This document shows, one piece after another, positions 1 to 8,688 of a stretch of DNA of 64,000 bases. Both the position numbers and the translations under genes were made by a program. The notes beneath the pieces are model-generated. The model did not search any database and was not told where the DNA came from. It saw nothing but the letters and a program-made list of their open reading frames with translations. Numbering within the stretch: position 1 is the first letter of the stretch; every line of letters begins with the position of its first letter. Source of the DNA: Caballeronia sordidicola (GTDB lineage: Bacteria; Pseudomonadota; Gammaproteobacteria; Burkholderiales; Burkholderiaceae); contig NZ_MTHB01000223.1 of NCBI RefSeq assembly GCF_002220365.1, positions 1 through 64,000 of the forward strand, read 5' to 3'.

Positions 1-2
1 AA

Positions 3-335
3 TTTCGGACCATGAAGTACCGGCCAAATTTTCCGGAACGGTTCAATTCGCTTGCAGATGCACGTTCGTTCTGCCAGACATTTTTCGCCTGGTACAACGA
101 TGATCACCGTCATTCCGGCATCGGCTATATGACACCTGCCGCCATGCATTCTGGCGCAGCGACGGCCATCTATGAGCAACGCGCCCTTGTCCTGAAAACC
201 GCATTTTTGCAGCATCCCAACCGCTTCAAACATTGCCAACCTCATCCGCCAGCACTGCCGACAGAGGCCGGTATCAACATGCCGAAACCGGCAAAAGGAG
301 ATGACAAGAAAACACAGAATTGCACACTAAACTAA
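3..335 (+). CDS. IS3-family transposase, C-terminal part (truncated by window edge)
   Basis: The reading frame is open from the first bases of the window and ends at 335, so only the C-terminal ~110 residues are visible. They contain the typical end of the integrase core of IS3-family OrfB proteins: an F-R-T-M-K-Y-R-P start, then a WYN..HRHSGIGYMTP block, which belongs to the last part of the rve domain carrying the catalytic glutamate region. The DDE catalysis itself cannot be checked because the Asp residues lie upstream. The tail after YMTP (about 60 residues, rich in Pro and Lys) is usual for this group. Whether the element is complete depends on sequence left of the window. The right inverted repeat is probably within 350-390 (motif TGTCTCAAAGCGTTTGACA), but this is a guess because the left end is not available. 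Confidence 0.85.
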   Translation, partial: FRTMKYRPNFPERFNSLADARSFCQTFFAWYNDDHRHSGIGYMTPAAMHSGAATAIYEQRALVLKTAFLQHPNRFKHCQPHPPALPTEAGINMPKPAKGDDKKTQNCTLN

Positions 336-814
336 TCAAAAATATTGTCTCAAAGCGTTTGACACGCGCCGGAGCTTCACGCGCTGTATCCGATACGCCG
401 CAGCATGTCGGGAAAGGTCCGCGCTTTTGTTGATGCCCTCATTGGTCACCTTGATACGGTCAACCCTACGTCCTCGCGCGACTAGCAACTGTCGTCCGCC
501 AGGCGAGCGCCAAGGCATCAATAGCGGCAATTGACCTGACGAACAAAATCATGGACTGAACGCGCTTAGCTGCGTGCAGCGGACCTTCGAATGTCCGACT
601 CCTTCGCCGGTTGACTGATCGGACCTGGCCGCATGCAGCCTTTCGCAACCGACGCAACACGGGCTGCTCTCACACTCCGACAAGTCCAACTTATTCCGTC
701 CCGCGTGATCTGGCGCGTGACCGAATTTATTGGCAAGTACTTGATTTTCAGTGCCCCCCGTCCAACTCATTGCTCTCCCCGCCGTATTGCTCCCCGCACT
801 TTTGATGTAAAATA
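336..814. other. Long non-coding stretch after the IS3 end
   Basis: About 480 bases between the transposase stop and the LexA-type box with no convincing gene. Short open frames exist on both strands but none has a plausible start signal or a recognisable family. The first 30-50 bases probably contain the right end of the IS3 element. The rest could be remnant sequence displaced by the insertion. Confidence 0.5.
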
Positions 815-830
815 CTGTACATCCATACAG
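815..830. promoter_or_regulatory. LexA (SOS) box upstream of dinB
   Basis: The sequence CTGTACATCCATACAG fits the proteobacterial LexA consensus CTGT-N8-ACAG exactly, with a T-rich left flank (TACTGT) as in known boxes. It lies about 95 bases upstream of the dinB start codon, with no other gene between. DinB is a classic SOS gene, so regulation of dinB and the following alkB by LexA is the natural reading. Confidence 0.82.
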
Positions 831-924
831 CTATTCAGGTCATGTCCGATTCCAGCGGAAATGCCGGCACATTCGGTTCTTACCCAGCAATCGCGTTGAG
901 CCGCTTACGTGCCGGAGCGCAGCG

Positions 925-2082
925 GTGACGGCCACGCGGCACATTGCGCATCTGGACATGGACGCCTTTTATGCGTCCGTTGAACTGCTGCGCTACCCCG
1001 AATTGCGCGGCCAGCCGGTCGTGATCGGCGGCGGCAGGAACGCCACGCCCGAACCACTGGCGGACGGCACCCGGCGCTTCAAGCGCCTACGCGAATACGC
1101 GGGCCGCGGCGTTGTCACCACCTCGACCTACGAAGCACGCGCGCTCGGTGTGTTTTCCGCCATGGGCATGATGAAAGCCGCACAGCTCGCGCCCGACGCC
1201 ATCCTGCTGCCCACTGACTTCGATTCGTACCGGCATTACTCACGCCTCTTCAAGGAGGCAGTGGCCACGTTCACCACGCAGATTGAGAACCGCGGTATCG
1301 ATGAAATCTACATCGACCTGACCGACCTGCCGGGAGACCCCGCCGAGACCGCTGCACGCATCAAGCAGGCCGTGCGCGACGCGACCGCCCTGTCGTGTTC
1401 GATCAGCGTCGCACCGAACAAGCTGCTGGCGAAGATCGGCTCGGAACTGGATAAGCCCGACGGCCTGACCATCCTCACCCCTGCCGACGTACCCTTGCGA
1501 ATCTGGCCGCTGCCCGTACGCAAGGTGAACGGCATCGGGCCGAAGGCGAATGAAAAACTGGCGGCTATCGGCATTGAGACCGTCGGTGACCTGGCGCGCG
1601 CGGACCCCGAGATACTGCAGGCCCGCTTTGGCCGGACCTACTCGGCATGGCTCCTCGAAGTGGCGCAGGGATTCGACGAACGGCCCGTTGTGGTCAGCTC
1701 CGAGCCGAAGTCGATGAGCCGCGAAACCACCTTCGAGCGAGACCTGCATGCACGCCACGATCGCGCAGAACTTTCGGCGACATTTACCGACCTGTGTACC
1801 CGCGTGGCAGACGACCTCCGGCGCAAGGGGTACGAGGGCCGCACGGTCGGCATCAAGCTGCGCTACAACGACTTCAGCACAGTCACGCGTGACCTGACGG
1901 TCCCGTTTCCAACGGCCGATGCAACGGAGATCCGGCGCGCCGCGACTGAGTGCCTGAAGCGCGTGCCGCTCGAGCGGCGACTGCGTTTGCTCGGTGTACG
2001 CGTGACGGCGTTGCTGCCGGCGGGATCGGAAGTCGCCGAGCCGCAATCGGTTCAGGGTGAATTGCCGTTCGCGGCGGATTAG
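925..2082 (+). CDS. dinB: DNA polymerase IV (Y-family translesion polymerase)
   Basis: Error-prone translesion DNA polymerase acting in the SOS response. The 385-residue protein begins with the Y-family signature HLDMDAFYASVE (catalytic Asp11), has the second catalytic pair Asp126-Glu127 in GIDEIYIDLT, then palm, thumb with helix-hairpin-helix motifs (KVNGIGPKANEKLAAIG, about residues 193-210) and little-finger domain. It ends in QGELPF, close to a beta-clamp binding motif. The start is GTG at 925, with GGAG 8 bases upstream. Compared with E. coli Pol IV (351 residues) it has an insertion of roughly 20 residues between VVIGG (about 36) and VVTTSTYEAR (about 63). This is in the finger region near the nucleotide pocket. 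A LexA box lies upstream and alkB follows 37 bases downstream, probably in the same transcript. Confidence 0.96.
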   Translation: MTATRHIAHLDMDAFYASVELLRYPELRGQPVVIGGGRNATPEPLADGTRRFKRLREYAGRGVVTTSTYEARALGVFSAMGMMKAAQLAPDAILLPTDFDSYRHYSRLFKEAVATFTTQIENRGIDEIYIDLTDLPGDPAETAARIKQAVRDATALSCSISVAPNKLLAKIGSELDKPDGLTILTPADVPLRIWPLPVRKVNGIGPKANEKLAAIGIETVGDLARADPEILQARFGRTYSAWLLEVAQGFDERPVVVSSEPKSMSRETTFERDLHARHDRAELSATFTDLCTRVADDLRRKGYEGRTVGIKLRYNDFSTVTRDLTVPFPTADATEIRRAATECLKRVPLERRLRLLGVRVTALLPAGSEVAEPQSVQGELPFAAD

Positions 2083-2119
2083 CTGGCAAAAGCCAGGAAA
2101 AGCCAGGAAAGGAATCGTC

Positions 2120-2716
2120 GTGTTTCAAAGCGATCTGTTCGATGCGGTGCCGCTCGACCTTGTGCAAGACGCCGAAAGCGGGATTCGTTACCTGCCCGAC
2201 GTGGTCCCGCAAGCCACTGCGCACGCGTGGTTTGCGCTGGCGCTTGGCCAAGTGACGTGGGGCAATCAGCGCCGCCTGATGTACGAACGCGAGGTCGATG
2301 TGCCCCGGCTGATGGCGCACTTTTCGCTGGACGCGCCAGACTTGCCGGAGCCTCTGATGGAGGCAGCGGTACAAGTGGGCGCGATTGCCGGCGCGCAGTT
2401 CAACAGCGTCGGCTTGAATCTGTATCGCGATGGCAACGACAGCGTTGCGCCCCATAACGACAAGACGCAGGGGTTGGTGCAGAAAGCGCCAATCGCAATC
2501 CTTTCACTGGGCGCGACCCGTCGCATGACCATTCGCGCGAAGTCGGGCAAGGGCCGCACGCTCAACGTGGACCTGCATGCGGGCAGTGTGATCGTGATGA
2601 GTTACGCATCGCAATTTACGCACAATCACGGCATACCGAAGATGAGCGGTGTTGACGGAGCGCGCATCAGCCTTGCGTTTCGATGCTTTGATGCTGCAAC
2701 GCTCAAGCAGCGCTAG
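2120..2716 (+). CDS. alkB: AlkB-type alpha-ketoglutarate-dependent DNA/RNA repair dioxygenase
   Basis: Fe(II)/2-oxoglutarate enzyme that removes alkyl groups from damaged bases by oxidative demethylation. The 198-residue product carries the ALKBH2/3-like block NLYRDGNDSV followed by the iron ligands His112-x-Asp114, the third ligand His170 in THNHGIPK, and the 2-oxoglutarate-binding arginines in RISLAFR (Arg182, Arg188). An in-frame extension upstream would overlap dinB. I chose the GTG at 2120 because AGGAAAGGA lies just before it and the protein then starts MFQSDLFD like its relatives. The ribosome-binding site is itself part of a short tandem duplication (AGCCAGGAAA twice at 2091-2110). 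It sits 37 bases after dinB, so both are probably SOS-controlled together. Confidence 0.93.
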   Translation: MFQSDLFDAVPLDLVQDAESGIRYLPDVVPQATAHAWFALALGQVTWGNQRRLMYEREVDVPRLMAHFSLDAPDLPEPLMEAAVQVGAIAGAQFNSVGLNLYRDGNDSVAPHNDKTQGLVQKAPIAILSLGATRRMTIRAKSGKGRTLNVDLHAGSVIVMSYASQFTHNHGIPKMSGVDGARISLAFRCFDAATLKQR

Positions 2717-2835
2717 GAACTCGGGAGCACGCGTTGTTTCAACCTCGATAGGGGTGCGCCGAAGTTTTCGGGCGTTCCTATCGTTTCGTTGACGGCCACC
2801 GTGTTTGCAGCGCGGACGATCAGACGCATGAAACG

Positions 2836-2880
2836 CCTGAGGCACTTGAGGCACTTGAGACACTTGAGACACTTGAGACA
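2836..2880. repeat. Five tandem 9-bp repeats
   Basis: Five consecutive copies of a 9-base unit, CTTGAGRCA with small variation (first copy CCTGAGGCA), between alkB and the membrane protein gene. Not part of a supported gene. Units are contiguous without spacers, so this is a minisatellite-like array and not CRISPR. Confidence 0.9.
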
Positions 2881-2960
2881 CGTCAAACGCGCCGTGGTAT
2901 TTTTGCTCGTCCCGCGCCGGCAATCCGGCAGTGCTGAACTTCGGCGATCAAGCGATTCGT

Positions 2961-3593
2961 ATGAACAACCGGGCTCGATATTTATCCGCGATCTGCGTCA
3001 ACGTGCTCTTTCCGTGGCTCGCCTATCACCTTGCGTATCCGCAGTGGGGCCACCTCGGAGCATTAGCCGCCTCCACGCTGCCGCTGATAGCCTGGATGAC
3101 CTGGGACCTTTTACGCTTGCGCCACTTTGATGCGCTGAGTGCGATCGTACTGGTCGGCACGTTATTCTCACTGGCGGTTTCATCGTATATCGACAATCCG
3201 CGTACGCGCCTTTTTGAAGAGCCCGTCATCTCCGGTTTGATCGGCATCGCGTTTTTGATTTCACTCGCTTTTCCGCGGCCGCTCGTGTTTTATCTCGGGC
3301 GCTCGACCGTAGCCCGCGAGCAAGACGGAGGAACAACTCAGTTCGAGCAATGGTGGCGCGACAATCCTGACCTCGTAGCGGTCATTCGAAAGATGACACT
3401 TGTGTGGGGACTGGGTCTGACGGCCGAGAATGCCGTGCGGTTGTTTCTTAATATCGAGTGGGCAAATGCAGCATGGATCGCCGGCGTTTCTACTATTCTT
3501 CGACACGCGACGTATGGCGGGTTGACGCTATGGACCTTCCTCGAGAGACGGCGCATGAAACGAATGGATCCGTCAGCATTTCCCGCGAAGTGA
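2961..3593 (+). CDS. VC0807-family integral membrane protein
   Basis: About 210 residues, hydrophobic, with five or six predicted membrane segments (roughly 10-30, 32-52, 58-80, 95-115 and two near 150-195) and a basic tail ERRRMKRMD. The pattern LIAWMTWDLLRLRHFDALSAIVL fits the VC0807 family of small inner-membrane proteins, which resemble intracellular septation protein A; their function is not established. I preferred the ATG at 2961 (MNNRARYL). A GTG at 2931 would add ten residues, and neither has a strong ribosome-binding site. It stands alone between the dinB-alkB unit and a convergent chemotaxis receptor gene. Function remains unknown. Confidence 0.75.
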   Translation: MNNRARYLSAICVNVLFPWLAYHLAYPQWGHLGALAASTLPLIAWMTWDLLRLRHFDALSAIVLVGTLFSLAVSSYIDNPRTRLFEEPVISGLIGIAFLISLAFPRPLVFYLGRSTVAREQDGGTTQFEQWWRDNPDLVAVIRKMTLVWGLGLTAENAVRLFLNIEWANAAWIAGVSTILRHATYGGLTLWTFLERRRMKRMDPSAFPAK

Positions 3594-3744
3594 GCGTGCC
3601 ATGGTGGTTGCAAAGCGGCGGCAAAAAGCTCGGCCCGTCCCCTTGCATCTGCGTTCGTGGTGGATAGAATCGCGAACCTGTCGCGGCCGGGAGACGCGAA
3701 GATCCATCGCCTCCCTTGGACCGCCGGCTAGATCAAACCACTGG

Positions 3745-5496
3745 TTAAAACGCCTCCCAATCGGCAGCACCGGCCAATGCTACGGGCTTCGACTTCTCTT
3801 TGATCAGCGCCGGTGTCTTGAGCCGTGCGGCCACTGCAACCGGGCTCAGCTTCGAACTCGAACTCACAGCGATCGCACGTTTGCTCGGCACCGCCAACGC
3901 ACGATGCGCCGCAGCACGCGCCGGTTTCACACTGAGCGCCGACTTGCTGACTTCCAGACCTCGGTCGTCCAGCTGGAACACCGCGACTGCCGCCTTCAAC
4001 GCGCCCGCCTGATCCTCCAGCGATTGCGCCGCGGCCGCGGCTTCTTCCACCAGCGCCGCATTTTGCTGAGTCACTTCATCCATTTGCGTGACCGCGCGCG
4101 CCACTTGATCAATGCCGCTGCTCTGCTCTTCGGACGCTGCCGCGATCTCGCCCATGATGTCCGTCACACGCTGCACCGCGCCGATGATCTCCGACATGGT
4201 GCGGCCTGCATCGCCCACCAGCGTCGTGCCCGTCTGGACGCGCGAGACCGACGTGTTGATCAGTTCCTTGATCTCCTTCGCGGCCGCCGACGAGCGTTGT
4301 GCGAGGCTGCGAACTTCTGCCGCCACGACCGCGAAACCCCGTCCTTGTTCACCGGCGCGCGCTGCTTCCACCGCTGCGTTCAGCGCGAGGATGTTGGTCT
4401 GGAACGCGATGCCTTCGATGATCGTGATGATGTCCGCAATCTTCGTCGAACTGTGGTTGATGTCGCCCATGGTGGTGACAACCTGCGAAACAACCGTGCT
4501 GCCCTTGTTCGCAATGTCCGACGCGTTAGCGGCCAACGAGCTCGCCTGACGCGCGTTTTCCGCGTTCTGCTTCACGGTGCCGGTCAACTCGTCCATGCTC
4601 GATGCCGTTTGCTGCAACGCCGAAGCCTGCTCTTCAGTACGCGACGACAAATCGATATTGCCCGCCGCAATCTGCTTGGTCGCCGACGCAATCGATTCAC
4701 TGCCCGAGCGCACCGTGCGTACCGTGCTGACGAGGCTCGCCTGCATCTTCGCGAGACCCGACAGCAGTTGGCCCATCTCGTCGCGCGAGGTGACGATCAG
4801 CTCGCGGCGCAGATCCCCGGCGGCGATTGCATCGAATTGCGCCAGCGCTTGTTCGAGCGGACGCCCGATCGAACGACGCAGCGACAGCCACGAGAACATG
4901 GCCGCGGCGAGACCGATCAGAATGGCAGCAATGCTGACAAGACGGAAGTCGCCGAATGATTCCTGCGAGTTGTCGTAGTCGCTCTTGGCAGAGTCGAATT
5001 GATACTTGCGAAGCGCTTCGCCGAACGTGGCCAACTCGTTGAACGCAACCTGCATGGCTTCCGCGGAAGCGACGATCTTGTCGGCGTCGTTCGCCCTGAT
5101 ATTGGCGTAACCGTCGTCCATCAGCTTCTGGAGTGCAAGGCGCTTGGCTTCGAAGTCCTCGGCCAGTTTGTGTTCACCCGGACCCTGGGGCAGCGCGGCG
5201 TAGGTCGCCCACTCCTTGTCGGCACGCGTGCGCATCAATGCCCCGCGCCCAATGGCTGTTTCCGCGCTGGGCTTGCCAACCAGCAAGGCCGCACGATCGA
5301 AGCTGAGCCGCTCACGGGCAGTGAACATTTCCGCGTTGCCGGCCGCGACGGCGCTAGGCATCTGGTTCATGAAGAGGCCGCGAGTCGTGTCGTTACCGCG
5401 GCTCATTCCCCACAGCCCCAGCCCGCCGATCACGATCAGCAACAGACCCAGAAGCGCCATGGCAATGCCTAGGCGGCCTTTAATCGTCGAAAACAT
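3745..5496 (-). CDS. Methyl-accepting chemotaxis protein (Tar/Tsr-like)
   Basis: Transmembrane chemoreceptor of 583 residues: cytoplasmic start, TM1 about 8-30, periplasmic four-helix-bundle (TarH/4HB-type) sensor 31-185, TM2 about 186-206, HAMP about 207-262, then the long coiled-coil signalling domain. The hairpin tip carries the highly conserved [19 protein letters not shown] region near residues 360-380, which contacts CheA and CheW. The protein ends in DWEAF, matching the xWxxF pentapeptide that tethers CheR/CheB in E. coli Tsr and Tar, so it is probably a high-abundance type receptor. It has no chemotaxis neighbours and reads toward the VC0807 gene. The ligand cannot be inferred. Confidence 0.95.
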   Translation of the reverse strand: MFSTIKGRLGIAMALLGLLLIVIGGLGLWGMSRGNDTTRGLFMNQMPSAVAAGNAEMFTARERLSFDRAALLVGKPSAETAIGRGALMRTRADKEWATYAALPQGPGEHKLAEDFEAKRLALQKLMDDGYANIRANDADKIVASAEAMQVAFNELATFGEALRKYQFDSAKSDYDNSQESFGDFRLVSIAAILIGLAAAMFSWLSLRRSIGRPLEQALAQFDAIAAGDLRRELIVTSRDEMGQLLSGLAKMQASLVSTVRTVRSGSESIASATKQIAAGNIDLSSRTEEQASALQQTASSMDELTGTVKQNAENARQASSLAANASDIANKGSTVVSQVVTTMGDINHSSTKIADIITIIEGIAFQTNILALNAAVEAARAGEQGRGFAVVAAEVRSLAQRSSAAAKEIKELINTSVSRVQTGTTLVGDAGRTMSEIIGAVQRVTDIMGEIAAASEEQSSGIDQVARAVTQMDEVTQQNAALVEEAAAAAQSLEDQAGALKAAVAVFQLDDRGLEVSKSALSVKPARAAAHRALAVPSKRAIAVSSSSKLSPVAVAARLKTPALIKEKSKPVALAGAADWEAF

Positions 5497-5647
5497 GTCG
5501 TCTCACTTTTCAAATCTCACATCGATATCCAAGCGGCAGCGCGCGTCGATGACTGCGAACGCAACCGAGGCCGACTGCGTCATTCGGCCCATACCCTTTA
5601 ACGGCAAACTCCGGCGTCACTTGAGCGAATGCTTGAACTGCACCAGC

Positions 5648-5675
5648 TTACATTTCAATATTTATTGAAATGTAA
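5648..5675. promoter_or_regulatory. ArsR operator: perfect 28-bp palindrome
   Basis: Two perfect 13-base arms, TTACATTTCAATA and TATTGAAATGTAA, separated by TT. The site ends 25 bases before the arsR start codon, where the core promoter must be. ArsR-SmtB repressors bind such AT-rich inverted repeats, and the arrangement implies autoregulation of the arsRCH operon. Confidence 0.85.
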
Positions 5676-5700
5676 AAGCGTTTGTTGTACGCTTTACCGA

Positions 5701-6024
5701 ATGAACTCAAACACTGTTGTCCGCGCGTTGGGCGCGCTCGCGCACGAGTCGCGGCTGGCAATCTTTCGGGCGCTGGTCGTAGCGGGACCCGAGGGTCTGG
5801 CGGCCGGTGACATTGCTCAGCAACTCGGCGTATCGCCATCGAGTCTTTCGTTTCATCTGAAAGACCTTTCACACGCCGGGCTGGTCGATGCGCGCCAGGA
5901 TGGGCGCTTCATTTTCTACTCGGCGAACTTCGGCGCCATGAGCGGGCTCATTGGCTTCCTTACCGAAAACTGTTGCGAAGGCGGCACGTGTTCGGCGAGC
6001 ACGGTATCGAAACGCTCCCGCTGA
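5701..6024 (+). CDS. arsR: ArsR-family arsenite-responsive repressor
   Basis: Winged-helix repressor of 107 residues that should release DNA when arsenite binds. The helix-turn-helix is AGDIAQQLGVSPSSLSFHLKDLSHAGLV (residues 35-62), followed by the beta-wing RQDGRFIFYSAN. A C-terminal cluster Cys91-Cys92-x4-Cys97 (TENCCEGGTC) is the likely metalloid site. This places it with the group whose thiols are at the C-terminus and not in the DNA-binding helix as in E. coli ArsR. The ATG at 5701 gives the usual family start; an upstream in-frame ATG at 5629 would run the coding sequence through the operator. It is the first gene of arsRCH. Confidence 0.93.
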   Translation: MNSNTVVRALGALAHESRLAIFRALVVAGPEGLAAGDIAQQLGVSPSSLSFHLKDLSHAGLVDARQDGRFIFYSANFGAMSGLIGFLTENCCEGGTCSASTVSKRSR

Positions 6025-6078
6025 ACGGCGTTGATAAACGCGCACGCCCCTTTTTAACGATTCATGGAGACTCATGAC

Positions 6079-6501
6079 ATGGCCATCACGATTTACCATA
6101 ACCCCGCTTGCGGCACGTCGCGCAATACCCTGGCGCTGATCCGCAATGCGGGCGTTGAACCGGAAGTGATCGAGTACCTGAAGACGCCGCCCAGCCGCGA
6201 CACGCTTTCTAAAATGATCGAGGATGCGGGGCTGAGCGTCCGGCAAGCGATCAGGGAGAAAGAGAAGCTGTTCGCGGAACTCGGTCTTGCCGATGCGACG
6301 CTAACGGACGAACAGTTGCTGGACGCCATGCTCGCGCACCCTGTCCTCATCAATCGTCCGTTCGTGGTGACGCCCGCAGGCACGCGTTTATGCAGGCCAT
6401 CCGAACTGCTTCTGGAGATCCTGCCGGAAGCGCAGAAAGGACCGTTCAGCAAGGAAGACGGTGAGATTGTCATAGATGGAAAAGGCAACCGGGTTCGCTA
6501 A
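6079..6501 (+). CDS. arsC: Arsenate reductase, glutaredoxin-dependent
   Basis: Cytoplasmic enzyme reducing arsenate to arsenite with glutathione and glutaredoxin. The 140-residue protein starts [16 protein letters not shown] with catalytic Cys11, and contains the conserved [16 protein letters not shown] block with the arginines that stabilise the arsenate intermediate. The start at 6079 is preferred over the ATG at 6064 because GGAG sits about 9 bases upstream and the family normally starts one strand before the Cys. Its stop codon overlaps the arsH start by one base (TAATG), pointing to translational coupling. No arsB or acr3 pump lies in this operon, so arsenite export must be encoded elsewhere or replaced by other means. 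Confidence 0.95.
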   Translation: MAITIYHNPACGTSRNTLALIRNAGVEPEVIEYLKTPPSRDTLSKMIEDAGLSVRQAIREKEKLFAELGLADATLTDEQLLDAMLAHPVLINRPFVVTPAGTRLCRPSELLLEILPEAQKGPFSKEDGEIVIDGKGNRVR

Positions 6502-7253
6502 TGTCATCAGGAATGCCTAATATCAGCCAGGGCCACATCGACATTCCGAGCGTCGAAAAGCTGGCGCCCCAGTCGGTTGCAACCCATGCGCCGCGGATTC
6601 TGCTGCTGTATGGTTCGCTGCGCCCCTCGTCATACAGCCGCCTCCTGACCCTCGAGGCCGAACGCATCCTCAACCATCTTGGTGCCGAGACAAAAGTCTT
6701 CGATCCTCACGGCCTGCCGATTACCGATAGCGTCCCCCCGGATCATCCTAAAGTAGCAGAGCTTCGCGCTTTGTCCACGTGGTCGGAAGGACAAGTCTGG
6801 TGCAGCCCTGAACGGCATGGAACGCTGACCTCGGTATTCAAGAACCAGATCGACTGGATTCCGCTGGAAATCGGCGCAGTGCGGCCGACGCAAGGCCGCA
6901 CGCTCGCGGTCATGCAGGTAAGCGGCGGATCCCAGTCTTTCAATACCGTGAACGCGTTGCGCGTCCTCGGCCGATGGATGCGGATGGTAACGGTTCCGAA
7001 CCAGTCATCGGTCGCCATGGCATTCAAGGAGTTCGATGGCAGCGGCCGCATGAAACCCTCGGCGTATTACGACCGCGTAGTGGATGTCATGGAGGAGTTG
7101 GTCAAGTTCACCTTGCTTGTGCGCGATCGTTCGTCTTATCTGACTGATCGCTATAGCGAGCGCAGGCAAGCGTCACCGGTGGAGGCAACGATGCTCGCAA
7201 ACACCGCGATGGCTCATGAAACGGCCACCCCGGATGATGAAGACGTCGAGTAG
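6501..7253 (+). CDS. arsH: ArsH, NADPH-dependent FMN reductase-type organoarsenical oxidase
   Basis: Flavodoxin-fold protein of 250 residues. The FMN phosphate loop is [15 protein letters not shown] (about residues 35-49), and [21 protein letters not shown] is the hallmark of ArsH. ArsH proteins are known to oxidise trivalent methyl- and aromatic arsenicals and to reduce quinones or metals with NADPH. The start overlaps the arsC stop by one base. Length and motifs are normal and nothing appears damaged. Confidence 0.95.
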   Translation: MSSGMPNISQGHIDIPSVEKLAPQSVATHAPRILLLYGSLRPSSYSRLLTLEAERILNHLGAETKVFDPHGLPITDSVPPDHPKVAELRALSTWSEGQVWCSPERHGTLTSVFKNQIDWIPLEIGAVRPTQGRTLAVMQVSGGSQSFNTVNALRVLGRWMRMVTVPNQSSVAMAFKEFDGSGRMKPSAYYDRVVDVMEELVKFTLLVRDRSSYLTDRYSERRQASPVEATMLANTAMAHETATPDDEDVE

Positions 7254-7423
7254 CGCCGCGACCTCAGTGCTGTAAGCCTTGACTTCATTCGTGCCAAGCG
7301 GATATTTTCGATCCTGACGGATTGCTCGCACGAGCTGCTCTTCGAGCATATCGAGAATTCAAAGCGATACACAGCGATACACGGTGGCCTTCGCGCCGCC
7401 CATAAAAACCGATGGAGACGGCA

Positions 7424-8635
7424 ATGAACAACATACTCGCCCGACGCTCTGCGTGCGGCCTCGTCTCGGCAGCCATCCTGAGCTTCACCGCGAGCGCGGC
7501 GCACGCCGCAACCGACTCAGTCAAGCTCGGCTTCATTACAGACCTTTCAGGGCTCTACTCCGACTCCGATGGCCAGGGAGGTCTCGAAGCCATCCGCATG
7601 GCGATCGACGACTTCGGTGGCAAGGTGAACGGCAAGCCCATCGAACTGCTGTATGGCGATCACCAGAACAAGGCGGACATTGCGGCATCGAAAGCGCGCG
7701 AGTGGATCGACCGCGACGGCGTCAACGGGATCATCGGCGGCACGAATTCGGCCACCGCGCTCGCGACGAACCAGATTGCCGCTGAAAAGAAGATTCCGTA
7801 CATCAACGTGGGCGCCGGTGCAGATGCGCTGACCAACGAGCAATGCACGCCTTACACGGTCCACTACGCCTATGACACCGTCGCGCTCGCGAACGGCACC
7901 GGCCTGGCCGTGACGAAGCAAGGCGGCAAGACCTGGTACTTCCTCACCGCCGACTATGCCTTTGGAAAGGCACTGGAAAAGAACACGTCGGATGTCGTGA
8001 AGGCGAATGGCGGGCAGGTGCTCGGCGCGGTGCGGCATCCGTTATCGGCATCGGATTTCTCGTCGTTCCTGTTGCAGGCGCAAGCGTCGAAGGCACAGGT
8101 CCTGGGCCTTGCAAACGCGGGCGGCGACGCGATCAACTCGATCAAGGCCGCGAAGGAATTCGGCCTGACCAAGTCAATGAAGATCGCCGCTCTGCTGATC
8201 TTTCTCACCGACATCCACAGCATCGGACTCGAGACCGCCCAGGGTCTTCTCGCGACCGATAGCTGGTACTGGAACAAGGATGCCGAGACGCGCAAATGGG
8301 CGCAGCGCTACTTCGCCAAGATGAAGAAGATGCCGACCAGCTTGCAGGCTGCGGACTATTCGGCCGCGACGACCTACCTGAAGGCGGTGCAGGCGGCGGG
8401 TTCGACCGACAGCACGAAAGTGATGGAGCAACTGCACAAGATGAAGATCGACGACATGTACGCCAAGGGTTATATCCGGCCCGACGGCACCATGATTCAC
8501 GACATGTACCTGATGCAGGTAAAGAAACCCTCGGAGTCCAAGGAGCCATGGGATTTCTACACGATCACCGCGACCATACCCGGCGAGCAGGCGTTCGGGT
8601 CCAAAGCCATATCGCGTTGCGCGTTGTGGAAGTGA
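7424..8635 (+). CDS. Branched-chain-amino-acid-type ABC substrate-binding protein, orphan
   Basis: Periplasmic binding protein of type I fold (Peripla_BP_6/LivJ-like), 403 residues. It has a signal peptide ending at AHA (about residue 27), then the strand VKLGFITDLSGLYSDSDGQGG and the hinge block INGIIGG.NSATALA typical of the family. The start at 7424 has GGAGA five bases upstream; an in-frame ATG at 7412 lies over that signal. No livHMGF permease or ATPase genes are adjacent: arsH lies upstream and a convergent dehydrogenase downstream. It must therefore work with a transporter encoded elsewhere or act as a solo sensor component. In Burkholderiaceae such proteins often bind aromatic or amide compounds, so the ligand should not be assumed to be leucine. 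Confidence 0.9.
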   Translation: MNNILARRSACGLVSAAILSFTASAAHAATDSVKLGFITDLSGLYSDSDGQGGLEAIRMAIDDFGGKVNGKPIELLYGDHQNKADIAASKAREWIDRDGVNGIIGGTNSATALATNQIAAEKKIPYINVGAGADALTNEQCTPYTVHYAYDTVALANGTGLAVTKQGGKTWYFLTADYAFGKALEKNTSDVVKANGGQVLGAVRHPLSASDFSSFLLQAQASKAQVLGLANAGGDAINSIKAAKEFGLTKSMKIAALLIFLTDIHSIGLETAQGLLATDSWYWNKDAETRKWAQRYFAKMKKMPTSLQAADYSAATTYLKAVQAAGSTDSTKVMEQLHKMKIDDMYAKGYIRPDGTMIHDMYLMQVKKPSESKEPWDFYTITATIPGEQAFGSKAISRCALWK

Positions 8636-8688
8636 GCGACCACGCCGGACGTGGTGGCGTTCGCAGCTGGAAACGTCTTAGTTGACTT

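Noticed and set aside
2836-2880. Possible CRISPR array
   Set aside because: The repeats are 9 bases long and adjoining without spacers; this is a tandem array.
3601-4959. Long plus-strand open frame opposite the chemotaxis receptor
   Set aside because: Arg-rich, no domain, fully covered by a perfect chemoreceptor gene on the other strand.
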